The notes beneath the pieces were generated by a model. It was not told the DNA's origin, searched no databases, and worked only from the letters and a program-made list of their open reading frames with translations. Source: an uncultured Collinsella sp. (lineage in GTDB: Bacteria > Actinomycetota > Coriobacteriia > Coriobacteriales > Coriobacteriaceae). From it: a stretch of DNA of 28,148 bases. A program made the translations under genes and the position numbers. Position 1 is the stretch's first letter; each line of letters begins with the position of its first letter. Below are positions 1-7,242 of the stretch, piece after piece. The DNA lies in contig CALBBA010000135.1 of the NCBI GenBank assembly GCA_937926755.1, forward strand, positions 1-28,148, in the 5' to 3' direction.

Positions 1-204
1 GGCCTTCCATAAGATTTTTACAGCTGCGGATGAAATCGTGCACGCCGAGCTGTGACGTTTATGCCTGACTTAACAACCGTACGTCAAGATATCGATCGCA
101 TCGGAGAGCTCGCGGCGCAATCCATCATCGCTCTTATTAACGGCGATAATCCCGAATCGAATATCAAGCTCCCCGTTGAACTCATTGAGGGCAAAACCGC
201 ATAG
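1..204 (+). pseudogene. Broken C-terminal end of a LacI-family sugar regulator (ScrR-like)
   Basis: The reading frame ending at the TAG at 202-204 encodes a typical LacI-family C-terminus (MPDLTTVRQDIDRIGELA, then NIKLPVELIEGKTA). Upstream this frame is closed by TGA at 31-33 and TAA at 10-12. The expected preceding LacI segment is instead readable in another frame (IFTAADEIVHAEL), which ends at TGA 53-55. In intact family members roughly 35-40 residues separate the xADEI motif from LTTVRQ; here only about a dozen codons do. I infer an internal out-of-frame deletion. The gene lies directly upstream of LacI-type operators and a sucrose locus, so it was probably the local sucrose repressor. The 5' part is outside the window, so a sequencing artefact cannot be excluded. 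Confidence 0.6.
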
Positions 205-257
205 TTCATCCCGTGCCAAAAGAATTCCTCAAACGCCTCTGATGACCGTTCACCGGC

Positions 258-342
258 ATATGTCAACCGTTTGCCGACGACTGGAACTGCGAAAAGACGT
301 ATTGGTGTGAAAACGTTTGACATATGAAAACGATTGACATAT
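258..342 (+). promoter_or_regulatory. Three LacI-type operator copies upstream of the sucrose locus
   Basis: Two tandem copies of the 18-mer TGAAAACGnTTGACATAT occupy 308-325 and 325-342, with a 17-bp period. A third copy lies in inverse orientation at 258-272 (ATATGTCAACCGTTT). All are centred on CG and share the half-site CGnTTGACATAT, as expected for LacI-family operators. They overlap the best candidate promoter and face the gene at 388. The neighbouring LacI-type regulator fragment is the natural ligand candidate. Confidence 0.7.
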
Positions 343-345
343 CTT
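317..345 (+). promoter_or_regulatory. Candidate sigma-70 promoter of the sucrose operon
   Basis: A perfect TTGACA (317-322) is followed after 17 bp by TATCTT (340-345). The -35 box lies inside the first tandem operator and the -10 inside/next to the second, so a bound regulator would occlude the polymerase. A second TTGACA (334-339) has no well-spaced -10 box. The start of transcription is predicted near 352, about 36 nt before the first start codon. Confidence 0.5.
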
Positions 346-387
346 GCCATTGTACCGAGTTAGTATGTCGTGGAAAGGAAGTCTCGG

Positions 388-1770
388 ATGCACAAGGTGT
401 ATTACCAGCCTGAGGGAATTTGGGTAGGCGACATCATGCCGTACGGCGAGGACGGCACGTTCTATCTCTATCATCAGCGTGACACGCGTAACCCCGAACC
501 TTTCGGAGAGCCGTTTGGCTGGGCACTCGCGACAACCAAGGACTTCGTCAATTACAAAGACTTTGGCGAGAGCCTTGAGCGTGGCGGCGACGAGGAAGTC
601 GACCAGTACATTTATGCCGGCACGGTGTTTAAGGTGGGCGACAAGTACCATGCGCTCTACACTGGTTGCAATCGCGATAAGGTCAAGGCACGCTTGATGA
701 AGCAGGTTCTTCTTCACGCAACGAGTGACGACGCCGTCAAGTGGGAGAAGAACATCGCCGAGACGCTGCTTCCGCCCCAGGAGGGTTACGATGACCGCAA
801 CTGGCGCGATCCCTTTGTGCTTTGGGATGAGGAGAACGAAGAGTACATGCTCATCCTCGGCACGCGTGTGGGCGAGGACAAGCGTCTGATGACCGGCCGC
901 CTGGTCAAGTTCACCTCCAAGGATCTGACCAACTGGGAGTTCCAGGGCGACTGGTGGAACCCGGGCCTGTACACCATGTTTGAGATGCCTGATCTCTTTA
1001 AGATGGGCGACTGGTGGTATCTCGTCTTTTCCGAGTACAGCGACGGCAACAAGACCCGTTACCGCATGTCCAAGTCCATCAACGGTCCTTGGATTACCCC
1101 CGCTGACGACTCCTTCGACGGCCGCGCGTACTACGCCGCTCGCACCGCATTCGATGGCGAGCGTCGCGTTCTCTTTGGTTGGGTTCCTACGCGTGACGAG
1201 GGCGGCGACCCCAGCTCTTACCTATGGGGTGGCACCTTTATGCCCCTCGAGATCGTTCAGCGTGCCGACGGAACGCTCGGCACCAAGCTCCCCGACAGCA
1301 TGCTTGGCGCCTTTGGCGAGGCTAAGGCAGTCGAGACCTTTGAGCTTTCCTGCGAGTCGGGCAAGGTCGAGCAGGTGCTCGCCGCGGATGCCGGCTCCAC
1401 CTACTTGCTCGATGCCGACATTGAGCTCGGCGGTAACGCTGCCGGCTTCTCGGTCAAGTTCGCCGAGGACGCCGAGACCGGTCTTGCCTATGAGTTCCGC
1501 GCCAACCTGCGCGAGGGCAAGCTCGAGTTCACGCCGGCTCCCCAGTACCCGTGGTTCCAGGTCAACAACATGGGCCTCGAGCGTCCGTTGTTCTTTAAGG
1601 GCGAGGGCACTCACCATGTGCGTCTGGTCGTCGACGACGACATCGCGACCATCTTTGTCGATGATGTTGCGCTCAACGCTCGCTTCTGCAACAAGCAGGG
1701 CCAGGGTGTGGCGCTTACCGTCACCGACGGTGCGCTCAAGTGCGCAAACGCAACGATCGCGTCTCTGTAG
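388..1770 (+). CDS. Glycoside hydrolase family 32, Aec43-like (fructoside-active)
   Basis: A 460-residue GH32 protein predicted to act in the cytoplasm on beta-fructosides. The five-bladed-propeller motifs are present but diverged. The usual WLNDPNG nucleophile block is replaced by WVGDIMPYGEDG (Asp15 as likely nucleophile). The RDP transition-state motif is at WRDP (Asp141), and the acid/base motif is FEMPD (Glu199, Met replacing the usual Cys). A C-terminal beta-sandwich fills about 310-460. This pattern matches the subgroup typified by E. coli Aec43 of the fos short-chain fructo-oligosaccharide locus. ATG 388 is chosen because GGAAAGGAAG lies at a good distance; the GTG at 370 has no such site. 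It is the first gene after the operator-promoter region, 45 nt before the permease. No signal peptide is visible. Family is sure; the exact substrate is not. Confidence 0.85.
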   Translation: MHKVYYQPEGIWVGDIMPYGEDGTFYLYHQRDTRNPEPFGEPFGWALATTKDFVNYKDFGESLERGGDEEVDQYIYAGTVFKVGDKYHALYTGCNRDKVKARLMKQVLLHATSDDAVKWEKNIAETLLPPQEGYDDRNWRDPFVLWDEENEEYMLILGTRVGEDKRLMTGRLVKFTSKDLTNWEFQGDWWNPGLYTMFEMPDLFKMGDWWYLVFSEYSDGNKTRYRMSKSINGPWITPADDSFDGRAYYAARTAFDGERRVLFGWVPTRDEGGDPSSYLWGGTFMPLEIVQRADGTLGTKLPDSMLGAFGEAKAVETFELSCESGKVEQVLAADAGSTYLLDADIELGGNAAGFSVKFAEDAETGLAYEFRANLREGKLEFTPAPQYPWFQVNNMGLERPLFFKGEGTHHVRLVVDDDIATIFVDDVALNARFCNKQGQGVALTVTDGALKCANATIASL

Positions 1771-1815
1771 CGGCAACGAACCGTTTTATGATTTAGAAAA
1801 GGAATGGAGAGGAAC

Positions 1816-3267
1816 ATGGACTACAAGGCAGTGTCCCAGCAAGTCGTCGACAACGTCGGCGGACTGGAGAACATCGAGGGCGCCACGCATTGCGTGACCC
1901 GTCTGCGTCTGGTGCTCAAGGATACGAGCAAATACAACAAGGCCGAGCTCGAGAACATCGATGGCGTCAAGGGCGTGCTGTACAACAGCGGCCAGCTCAT
2001 GATCATCTTCGGTACCGGTACCGTCAACAAGGTTTACGATGAGTTTATGGCTTTGACGGGCGTTAAGGAGATCAGCGCTTCCGAGGTCAAGGGCGCCGAG
2101 GCGGACAAGAAGGGCAAGTTCTTCTCGGTCCTCAAGGTATTCTCGGACATCTTTATCCCCATCATTCCCGCCTTCGTCGGCGCTGCTATCATCATCGGCC
2201 TTAAGTCGCTGATCGTTGCCAACGGCCTCTTTGGCATGGAGGGCAGCCTCGCCGATCACAGCGAGTTCCTCAAGAACCTCGCAAGCTTCTTTGCCATTAT
2301 CGCCACCACGTTCGACTACCTGCCTGTCCTGGTTATGTACAGCGCGGTCAAGCGTTTTGGCGGTAACCCGATCCTGGGCATCCTCGTCGGTATCGTCATG
2401 GTTCACCCGAGTCTTATGAACCGTAACACGTTCGTTATGGACCCGACGGGTGCTGAGTACTGGAACTTCGGTCCGCTCTCCATTCCCATGGTTGCTTTCC
2501 AGGGCGGCGTGTTCCCTGCAATCCTGACTGCCTGGTTTATGGCCAAGGTCGAGAAGATTGCCCAGAAGTACATCCCCGAGGTCGTTTCGTTCGTCTTTGT
2601 CCCGACCGTTACCCTGATTCTTGCTAACGTCGCCCTGTTCACCGTGTTCGGCCCGCTCGGCAACCTGATCGGCGATGTCCTCGCCGGCGTAATCGATATC
2701 CTGTACAACAGGATGGGCGTCTTTGGTGCCTTTGTCTTCGCCGCGTTCCTGCAGCCGCTTGTCGTTACCGGTACGCATCAGTTCATCCAGGGTATCGAGG
2801 CCAACCTCGTTGCCACGACCGGCTTCAACTACATCCAGGCCATCTGGTCGGTTTCCATCATCGCCCAGGGCGGCGGCGCCATCGGCATGTACCTCATTCA
2901 CAAGAAGCATTCCAAAGAGCGCAACATTTGCATGTCGTCCTTTATCCCGACGCTGGTCGGAATCTCCGAGCCCGCTATCTTTGCTGCAAACATGCGCTAC
3001 TCGATCATCCCGTTCATCTGCGCATGCATCGGTGCAGGCTGCGGCGGTGCCTTCGTCAAGCTCTTTGAGGTGCGCGCTATCGGTCAGGGTCTGACCGGCG
3101 TGCTTGGCCTGCTCATCGTCACGCCCGAGACCCTCGTGTGGTATGTGGCTGGCAATCTCATCGCCTTTATCGTGCCGATCGTCTTGATCTTTGCCTACAA
3201 CAAGGCAAAGGGCGTGCCGACCACCGATGAAGAGGGCGCTGGCGCTGGCTTCGACGTTAGCTTCTAG
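1816..3267 (+). CDS. scrA: PTS EIIBC permease, sucrose-type
   Basis: A 483-residue phosphotransferase permease that would import and phosphorylate sucrose or a related beta-fructoside. The N-terminal IIB domain (about 1-90) carries the phosphorylation cysteine in GATHCVTRLR (Cys26). From about 105 on there are many hydrophobic helices of the IIC domain, with the glucose/sucrose-family signatures GGNPILGILVG, GTHQFIQGIEANL and VGISEPAIFA. There is no C-terminal IIA domain and no IIA gene in the window, so a IIA from elsewhere, usually a glucose-type one, must supply phosphate. ATG 1816 is preferred over ATG 1804 because GGAGAGG sits just upstream of it. It lies between two GH32 genes, supporting a sucrose/FOS role. 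Substrate is inferred from context and family. Confidence 0.88.
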   Translation: MDYKAVSQQVVDNVGGLENIEGATHCVTRLRLVLKDTSKYNKAELENIDGVKGVLYNSGQLMIIFGTGTVNKVYDEFMALTGVKEISASEVKGAEADKKGKFFSVLKVFSDIFIPIIPAFVGAAIIIGLKSLIVANGLFGMEGSLADHSEFLKNLASFFAIIATTFDYLPVLVMYSAVKRFGGNPILGILVGIVMVHPSLMNRNTFVMDPTGAEYWNFGPLSIPMVAFQGGVFPAILTAWFMAKVEKIAQKYIPEVVSFVFVPTVTLILANVALFTVFGPLGNLIGDVLAGVIDILYNRMGVFGAFVFAAFLQPLVVTGTHQFIQGIEANLVATTGFNYIQAIWSVSIIAQGGGAIGMYLIHKKHSKERNICMSSFIPTLVGISEPAIFAANMRYSIIPFICACIGAGCGGAFVKLFEVRAIGQGLTGVLGLLIVTPETLVWYVAGNLIAFIVPIVLIFAYNKAKGVPTTDEEGAGAGFDVSF

Positions 3268-3306
3268 TTGCGCCGTTCAGTGTAATCTGAGGATAAGTCC
3301 ATTTGA

Positions 3307-3344
3307 GGAAGGGCGTTCGACTCGTGTGAGTCGAGCGTCCTTCC
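3307..3344 (+). terminator. Strong intergenic hairpin between the permease and hydrolase genes
   Basis: Arms of 17 nt (3307-3323 and 3328-3344) pair completely with two G-U wobbles around a GTGT loop. No U-tract follows, so it may be a processing or mRNA-stabilising element or a partial terminator that reduces expression of the last gene, rather than a classical intrinsic terminator. Confidence 0.55.
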
Positions 3345-3368
3345 CCATAGACGAGAAAGTCAACGGCG

Positions 3369-4811
3369 ATGTTTAATCAAAAAAATAAGGTGACACGCGC
3401 GGACTATGAGCAGTGGCGTGCCGGACAGGATGAGACGGCGGGTCGCATCGCGTCCGACCCCGATAGGCTCCTGTTCCATGTGGAGCCTGAGCTTGGCTGG
3501 CTCAACGACCCCAACGGTTTGGTTCAGATTGGTGATACGTATCACATCTATCATCAATACGATCCTTTCGATGCTGCGCATGGCGGTCCAGTGCTTTGGA
3601 ACCATCTGACGACAAAGGATTTTGTGACGTACGAGAATCACGGCCCCGTGCTGTTCCCCGATTCCGATTTGGATTCGAGCGGAGCGTATTCTGGTTCTGC
3701 CTTTGTACGTGATGGCAAGATTCACTACTTCTATACCGGCAACGTCAAGCATTTTGACCGCGATGATTACGACTACGTGTTGACGGGCCGTGAGCAAAAC
3801 CAGATTCATATGGTTGCCGAGAATCCCGACGAATTGGGCGAGAAGCGCATAGCTGTTGGGCCGGTCGATTACCCCGAGGATATCGGAACGCACGTACGCG
3901 ACCCCAAAATCCTTGAACACGATGGTATCTACTACATGGTTCTGGGCGCTCGTACGAAAGACGATCGTGGCTGTGTGCTTGTCTATACTTCGCGCGATCT
4001 AGAGGACTGGAGCTATGCGACGCGCATTGAGTTGGGCGAGAAGTTTGGCTTTATGTGGGAGTGCCCCGATCTGTTTGAGCTCGATGGCGAGCTTATTCTC
4101 GTTTGCTGTCCGCAGGGTGTGTCCGCCGATGGATGGCGTTACCGCAATCCGCACCAGTGCGTGTGGTTCTCCATCGAGGCCGATTGGGAGGCGCCGAGCT
4201 TTAAGATCGCCGGGCAGGGCATGCCTCCGATGGTCGATGCCGGTTTTGATTTCTATGCCCCGCAGTCCTTTGAGGACGCTGCAGGTCGGCGTTTGATGAT
4301 CGGATGGTCGGGTTGCCCCGATGCGACGGCGGAAAGCCCGACGGTGGCGCGCGGGTGGCAGTGCGCGTTGACGGTGCCGAGAGAGCTGAGCATGCGCGAT
4401 GGTAAGCTCTGCCAGCAGCCGGCGCACGAGATTGAGAGAATGCGTGGCGACTGCGTTCGCGCGACAGGCGGTGAAACCGTTGAGGAGCCGGGACGCCTGT
4501 TTGATGTCGTGGTTTCCTGCGAGGGCGCCAAGATGGTCGAGCTCGAGATTCGAAAGGGCGTCTATGTGCGTTATGCGGACGGGATGCTTACCCTCGACAT
4601 GGGTGACGAAGGCTATGGGCGCGACCAGAGGTTGATCGAGCTCAGCGAGCTTCGCGACCTACGCGTGCTTTCGGACACTACGATGGTCGAGATTTTTGCA
4701 AATGGCGGCGAGGCGGCACTTACGAGCCGTACCTATTCGCCGACGGTTCCGGCGATGGAACTGCACGCCGAGGGTGCGGCATCGATGAATTTCTACCGCC
4801 TCGTGCATTAA
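3369..4811 (+). CDS. scrB: Sucrose-6-phosphate hydrolase / beta-fructofuranosidase (GH32)
   Basis: A 480-residue canonical GH32 enzyme that would cleave sucrose-6-phosphate delivered by the PTS into glucose-6-phosphate and fructose. The three catalytic motifs are intact: WLNDPNG (nucleophile Asp47), HVRDP (Asp178) and WECPD (acid/base Glu231). A C-terminal beta-sandwich follows from about 340, with the usual VEIFANGG strand. Length is normal for ScrB/SacA. No signal peptide, so cytoplasmic. The ribosome-binding site before ATG 3369 is weak (GAGAAAG about 13 nt upstream). It is the third gene of the locus, separated from the permease gene by 101 nt containing a hairpin. It coexists with the diverged Aec43-like paralogue at 388. 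Beta-fructosidase activity on non-phosphorylated short fructans is an alternative. Confidence 0.88.
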   Translation: MFNQKNKVTRADYEQWRAGQDETAGRIASDPDRLLFHVEPELGWLNDPNGLVQIGDTYHIYHQYDPFDAAHGGPVLWNHLTTKDFVTYENHGPVLFPDSDLDSSGAYSGSAFVRDGKIHYFYTGNVKHFDRDDYDYVLTGREQNQIHMVAENPDELGEKRIAVGPVDYPEDIGTHVRDPKILEHDGIYYMVLGARTKDDRGCVLVYTSRDLEDWSYATRIELGEKFGFMWECPDLFELDGELILVCCPQGVSADGWRYRNPHQCVWFSIEADWEAPSFKIAGQGMPPMVDAGFDFYAPQSFEDAAGRRLMIGWSGCPDATAESPTVARGWQCALTVPRELSMRDGKLCQQPAHEIERMRGDCVRATGGETVEEPGRLFDVVVSCEGAKMVELEIRKGVYVRYADGMLTLDMGDEGYGRDQRLIELSELRDLRVLSDTTMVEIFANGGEAALTSRTYSPTVPAMELHAEGAASMNFYRLVH

Positions 4812-4870
4812 CCGTGCGTGGAGCACGATTGGATTTGCTGGACGGAATGTGTCGCAGTTGTCGCGGCCAA

Positions 4871-5031
4871 CTACCGTTTATCGCGTATAGCTACCGTTTG
4901 CGGAATAAGTAACACTCCTTAATAAACCGTGTAGAATCTCAGATAAGCACGGAGTTTTCCAGGGAGACGCTGTCCTTTGTTGTGTGCAAGGGGCGGCGTC
5001 TCTTTGGCGCTTAGATGCTGTTGCACAACAG
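4871..5031 (+). promoter_or_regulatory. Structured promoter/leader region before the DegV gene
   Basis: The 270-nt gap holds, in order: two CTACCGTTT repeats exactly 20 bp apart (4871-4879, 4891-4899); a candidate -10 box TAGAAT (4932-4937) with only a poor -35 (GTAACA, 4909-4914); a long hairpin closed by GAGACGC (4964-4970) and GCGTCTC (4996-5002), with an inner stem of about 6 bp; and a dyad CTGTTG-CA-CAACAG (5018-5031). The hairpin would form in a leader of roughly 140 nt. No known riboswitch class was recognised. Confidence 0.4.
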
Positions 5032-5081
5032 TGCGGTGGCCTGTGCTTGGTATTGGAAAGTCGACGTTGAGATAGGTCGTG

Positions 5082-5942
5082 ATGATAATGGGCAAGTACG
5101 TAATCGTGGTTGAGTCTGGGTCGGATGTAACGCCGGAGCTCTGCGAGCGCTACGGCATCGTGCGCGTGCCCATGCATGTCACGATTGGTGACGAGACCGT
5201 CGAGGACGGCTCGATCGATCCGCTCGAGATTTATTCGCGCTGCAACGAGTTTGGTGTGATGCCCAAGACCAGTGGCTGTTCGCCAGCGGATTTTGCGCAT
5301 GTGTACGACCGCATCCATGCCGAGCAGCCCGACGCGACTATTTTGCATCTTGCATATTCCGAGGCCACGACCTGCTCGCATCAGTCCTCTAAGATTGCGG
5401 CTCAGGGGCGCGACTACGTGTTCTCCATGGACACGCGCTTTGTCTCGGTGGGCCAGTCGCTCGTTGTCGTCGAGACCGCCAAATACATCGAGGCTCACCC
5501 CGATGCCACCGTCGACGAGATCTTTGCATTTACGAATTCCGTCATGGACCGCGTGCTGTTGGGCTTTGTTCCTACCGACCTTGCCTTCCTTAAGGCAGGT
5601 GGTCGCTTGTCAAACGTCGCGTTCCTTGGCGCCCACCTGCTCAAGATTAAGCCCTGCATTGAGGTGACGGGCGGCAAGTTCGTGGCAACCAAGAAGTTCC
5701 GCGGCTCTATGCTCAAGTGCGCCCGCGCCTTTATTGACCACATGGTTGCGAAGGGCGAGATTGACTACTCGCACATTGGCCTGGCGTATTCGGTAGGCCT
5801 TTCCCAGGAGCTGCGCGACGACATGGAAGTCTATGCGCACGACCTGGGCTTTAAGGACATTACCTGGACTCAGGTCGGCGGCGTCATCTCGAGCCATTGC
5901 GGCCCGACCGCCTTCGGTGCGGTGCTCACGCTTAAAGCGTAA
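5082..5942 (+). CDS. DegV family fatty-acid-binding protein
   Basis: A 286-residue DegV-family protein. Family members bind a fatty acid in a two-domain fold, and those acting as FakB present it to the kinase FakA for phospholipid synthesis. The start matches the family (KYVIVVESGSDVTPEL with the acidic/serine loop). Further family features are TSGCSPADF (about 63-71), the SMDTRFVSVGQ segment (about 114-124), LKAGGRLSN and the glycine/histidine-rich end VGGVISSHCGPTAFG. No FakA gene is in the window. ATG 5082 is chosen because GATAGG lies 5-8 nt before it; ATG 5088 is a close alternative. It stands alone, preceded by the structured leader. Family assignment is firm; the specific lipid and partner are unknown. 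Confidence 0.87.
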   Translation: MIMGKYVIVVESGSDVTPELCERYGIVRVPMHVTIGDETVEDGSIDPLEIYSRCNEFGVMPKTSGCSPADFAHVYDRIHAEQPDATILHLAYSEATTCSHQSSKIAAQGRDYVFSMDTRFVSVGQSLVVVETAKYIEAHPDATVDEIFAFTNSVMDRVLLGFVPTDLAFLKAGGRLSNVAFLGAHLLKIKPCIEVTGGKFVATKKFRGSMLKCARAFIDHMVAKGEIDYSHIGLAYSVGLSQELRDDMEVYAHDLGFKDITWTQVGGVISSHCGPTAFGAVLTLKA

Positions 5943-5973
5943 GGCCTGGCGTCTATCGATTTCTATTGCCTCG

Positions 5974-6006
5974 GCGGCGGGCGGGGTGCGACAACCTTCC
6001 CGCCGC
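5974..6006 (+). terminator. GC-rich hairpin downstream of the DegV gene
   Basis: GCGGCGGG (5974-5981) pairs perfectly with CCCGCCGC (5999-6006) across a 17-nt loop, about 30 nt after the stop codon, followed by TCTT. The U-tract is short, so termination efficiency is uncertain. Confidence 0.4.
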
Positions 6007-6128
6007 TCTTGCGTGTGGCCAAATAGAACAACCCAATTGACCGCTAAACCGTTTCGCCATCATACGTATGGGCTAGAATGATTCTGGCATTTATGTAGCT
6101 AAAACCAATGAGAGGCAAGGTAGCGGGA

Positions 6129-6947
6129 ATGGCAGAGATGACGCTCGAGGGTGTGGACGCTCGTCCTGAGGACTCCGCGTTTGCCCTGGGCCGCGTACAT
6201 TCGATTGAAACGATGGGTACGGTCGACGGTCCCGGCATTCGCTTTGTGGTGTTTGTTCAGGGCTGCCCCATGCGCTGTGCGTATTGCCACAACCCCGACA
6301 CCTGGTCGGTTAACGGCGGCACCATGGTGACCGTCGAGCACCTGATGGACGAGTTCCAGAGCAACCATGAGTTTTACCGCAGCGGCGGTATTACGGTGTC
6401 CGGCGGCGAGCCGCTCCTGCAGCCCGCGTTTTTAGCCGACCTGTTCCGCGCCATGCACAACAACCCCGATGGTCGCGTGCATACCTGCTTGGATAGCTGC
6501 GGCTATGCGTTCGATCCCGCGCATCCCGAGAAGTTCGATGCCGTACTCAACGAGACCGATATGGTGCTGCTCGACATTAAGCACGCCGATCCCGTCGAGC
6601 ATAAAAAGCTGACCGGTTGCGATCCCGCACGCATTCTGGCGTTTGGTGATGAGCTTGCGCGCCGCAAGATTAAGGTCGTTATCCGCCACGTGGTGGTGCC
6701 GGGCATTACCGATACGGTTGAGGAGTGCGAGAAGCTCGGTCGTCTGATCGCTCCATGGCACAACGTGGTGGGCCTGGAAATGCTGCCGTATCACACGATG
6801 GGCGTTGTCAAGTATGAGCAGCTGGGCATTCCCTATAAGCTCGAGGGCGTGCCCCAGATGGATACCGCGCGCATGCCCGAGCTGCGCAACGCCGTCATGA
6901 CGGGCATGAAAAAGCGCCATGCGGAACTCAAAAACGCCATCGGCTAG
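6129..6947 (+). CDS. pflA: Pyruvate formate-lyase activating enzyme (radical SAM)
   Basis: A 272-residue radical SAM glycyl-radical activase. It would use a 4Fe-4S cluster and S-adenosylmethionine to install the glycyl radical on pyruvate formate-lyase in anaerobic sugar fermentation. The cluster motif is CPMRCAYC (Cys46, Cys50, Cys53), preceded by the family hallmark ETMGTVDGPGIRFVVF. The SGGEPL SAM-binding motif and LLDIKH follow. ATG 6129 is preferred over 6108 because GGCAAGG lies upstream of it; the 6108 ATG has no ribosome-binding site. An extra N-terminal stretch of about 20 residues precedes the conserved core. No pflB lies next to it in this window, which is unusual but not rare. A TAGAAT -10-like box lies at about 6075 with no good -35. 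Confidence 0.93.
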   Translation: MAEMTLEGVDARPEDSAFALGRVHSIETMGTVDGPGIRFVVFVQGCPMRCAYCHNPDTWSVNGGTMVTVEHLMDEFQSNHEFYRSGGITVSGGEPLLQPAFLADLFRAMHNNPDGRVHTCLDSCGYAFDPAHPEKFDAVLNETDMVLLDIKHADPVEHKKLTGCDPARILAFGDELARRKIKVVIRHVVVPGITDTVEECEKLGRLIAPWHNVVGLEMLPYHTMGVVKYEQLGIPYKLEGVPQMDTARMPELRNAVMTGMKKRHAELKNAIG

Positions 6948-6949
6948 CA

Positions 6950-6990
6950 GCGCTCATTGGGGACAGACTTAAATGAGTGCCCCCGGGCAC
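6950..6990 (+). repeat. Overlapping small hairpins after pflA, with a GGGGACAGACT motif
   Basis: GCGCTCATT (6950-6958) pairs with AATGAGTGC (6972-6980), one wobble, around a loop containing GGGGACAGACT. A second hairpin, GTGCCC-CC-GGGCAC (6977-6990), shares bases with the first, so only one can form. GGGGACAG-type loops recur in REP-like repeats of many bacteria; here only one copy is visible. It may serve as the pflA 3' end. Confidence 0.45.
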
Positions 6991-7017
6991 CTAGTTGATT
7001 GCTAAAGAGCCCCGTCA

Positions 7018-7084
7018 AGTTGCGGTGGAATAGTTCTTGTTTTTCGGCTTATGCCGCCCAAATAGGAACTATTCCACCGCAACT
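7018..7084 (+). repeat. Long perfect inverted repeat (19 bp arms, extendable to 24)
   Basis: Arms 7018-7036 and 7066-7084 (AGTTGCGGTGGAATAGTTC and its complement) are perfectly complementary. Two wobbles and three A-U pairs extend the stem inward to about 24 bp. The loop holds a further CGGC-TTAT-GCCG hairpin (7045-7056). It lies in the 295-nt gap between pflA and the serine-hydrolase gene, which otherwise shows no credible gene. It is probably a dispersed palindromic repeat or mobile-element relic. Confidence 0.65.
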
Positions 7085-7242
7085 GCGTTTTGGGCGGAGA
7101 TGCGCAACAGAATCGTGCCATTTGGATAAATACGCTTGTGGTTTCTTTAAAGACACCTTAAACGCCGCTGAATATCTTTGGAAAGAAATGCCTGCTCGGT
7201 ATTATGCTGATCGTATATAAACGGTAGCAGTCATGAGACCAC

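Noticed and set aside
1786..2910. 374-residue minus-strand ORF opposite the PTS permease
   Set aside because: The charged, repetitive composition is typical of the reverse reading of a membrane protein gene; the permease frame is certain.
6999..7220. 73-residue ORF after pflA
   Set aside because: It spans the long inverted repeat, lacks a ribosome-binding site and has no recognisable domain.
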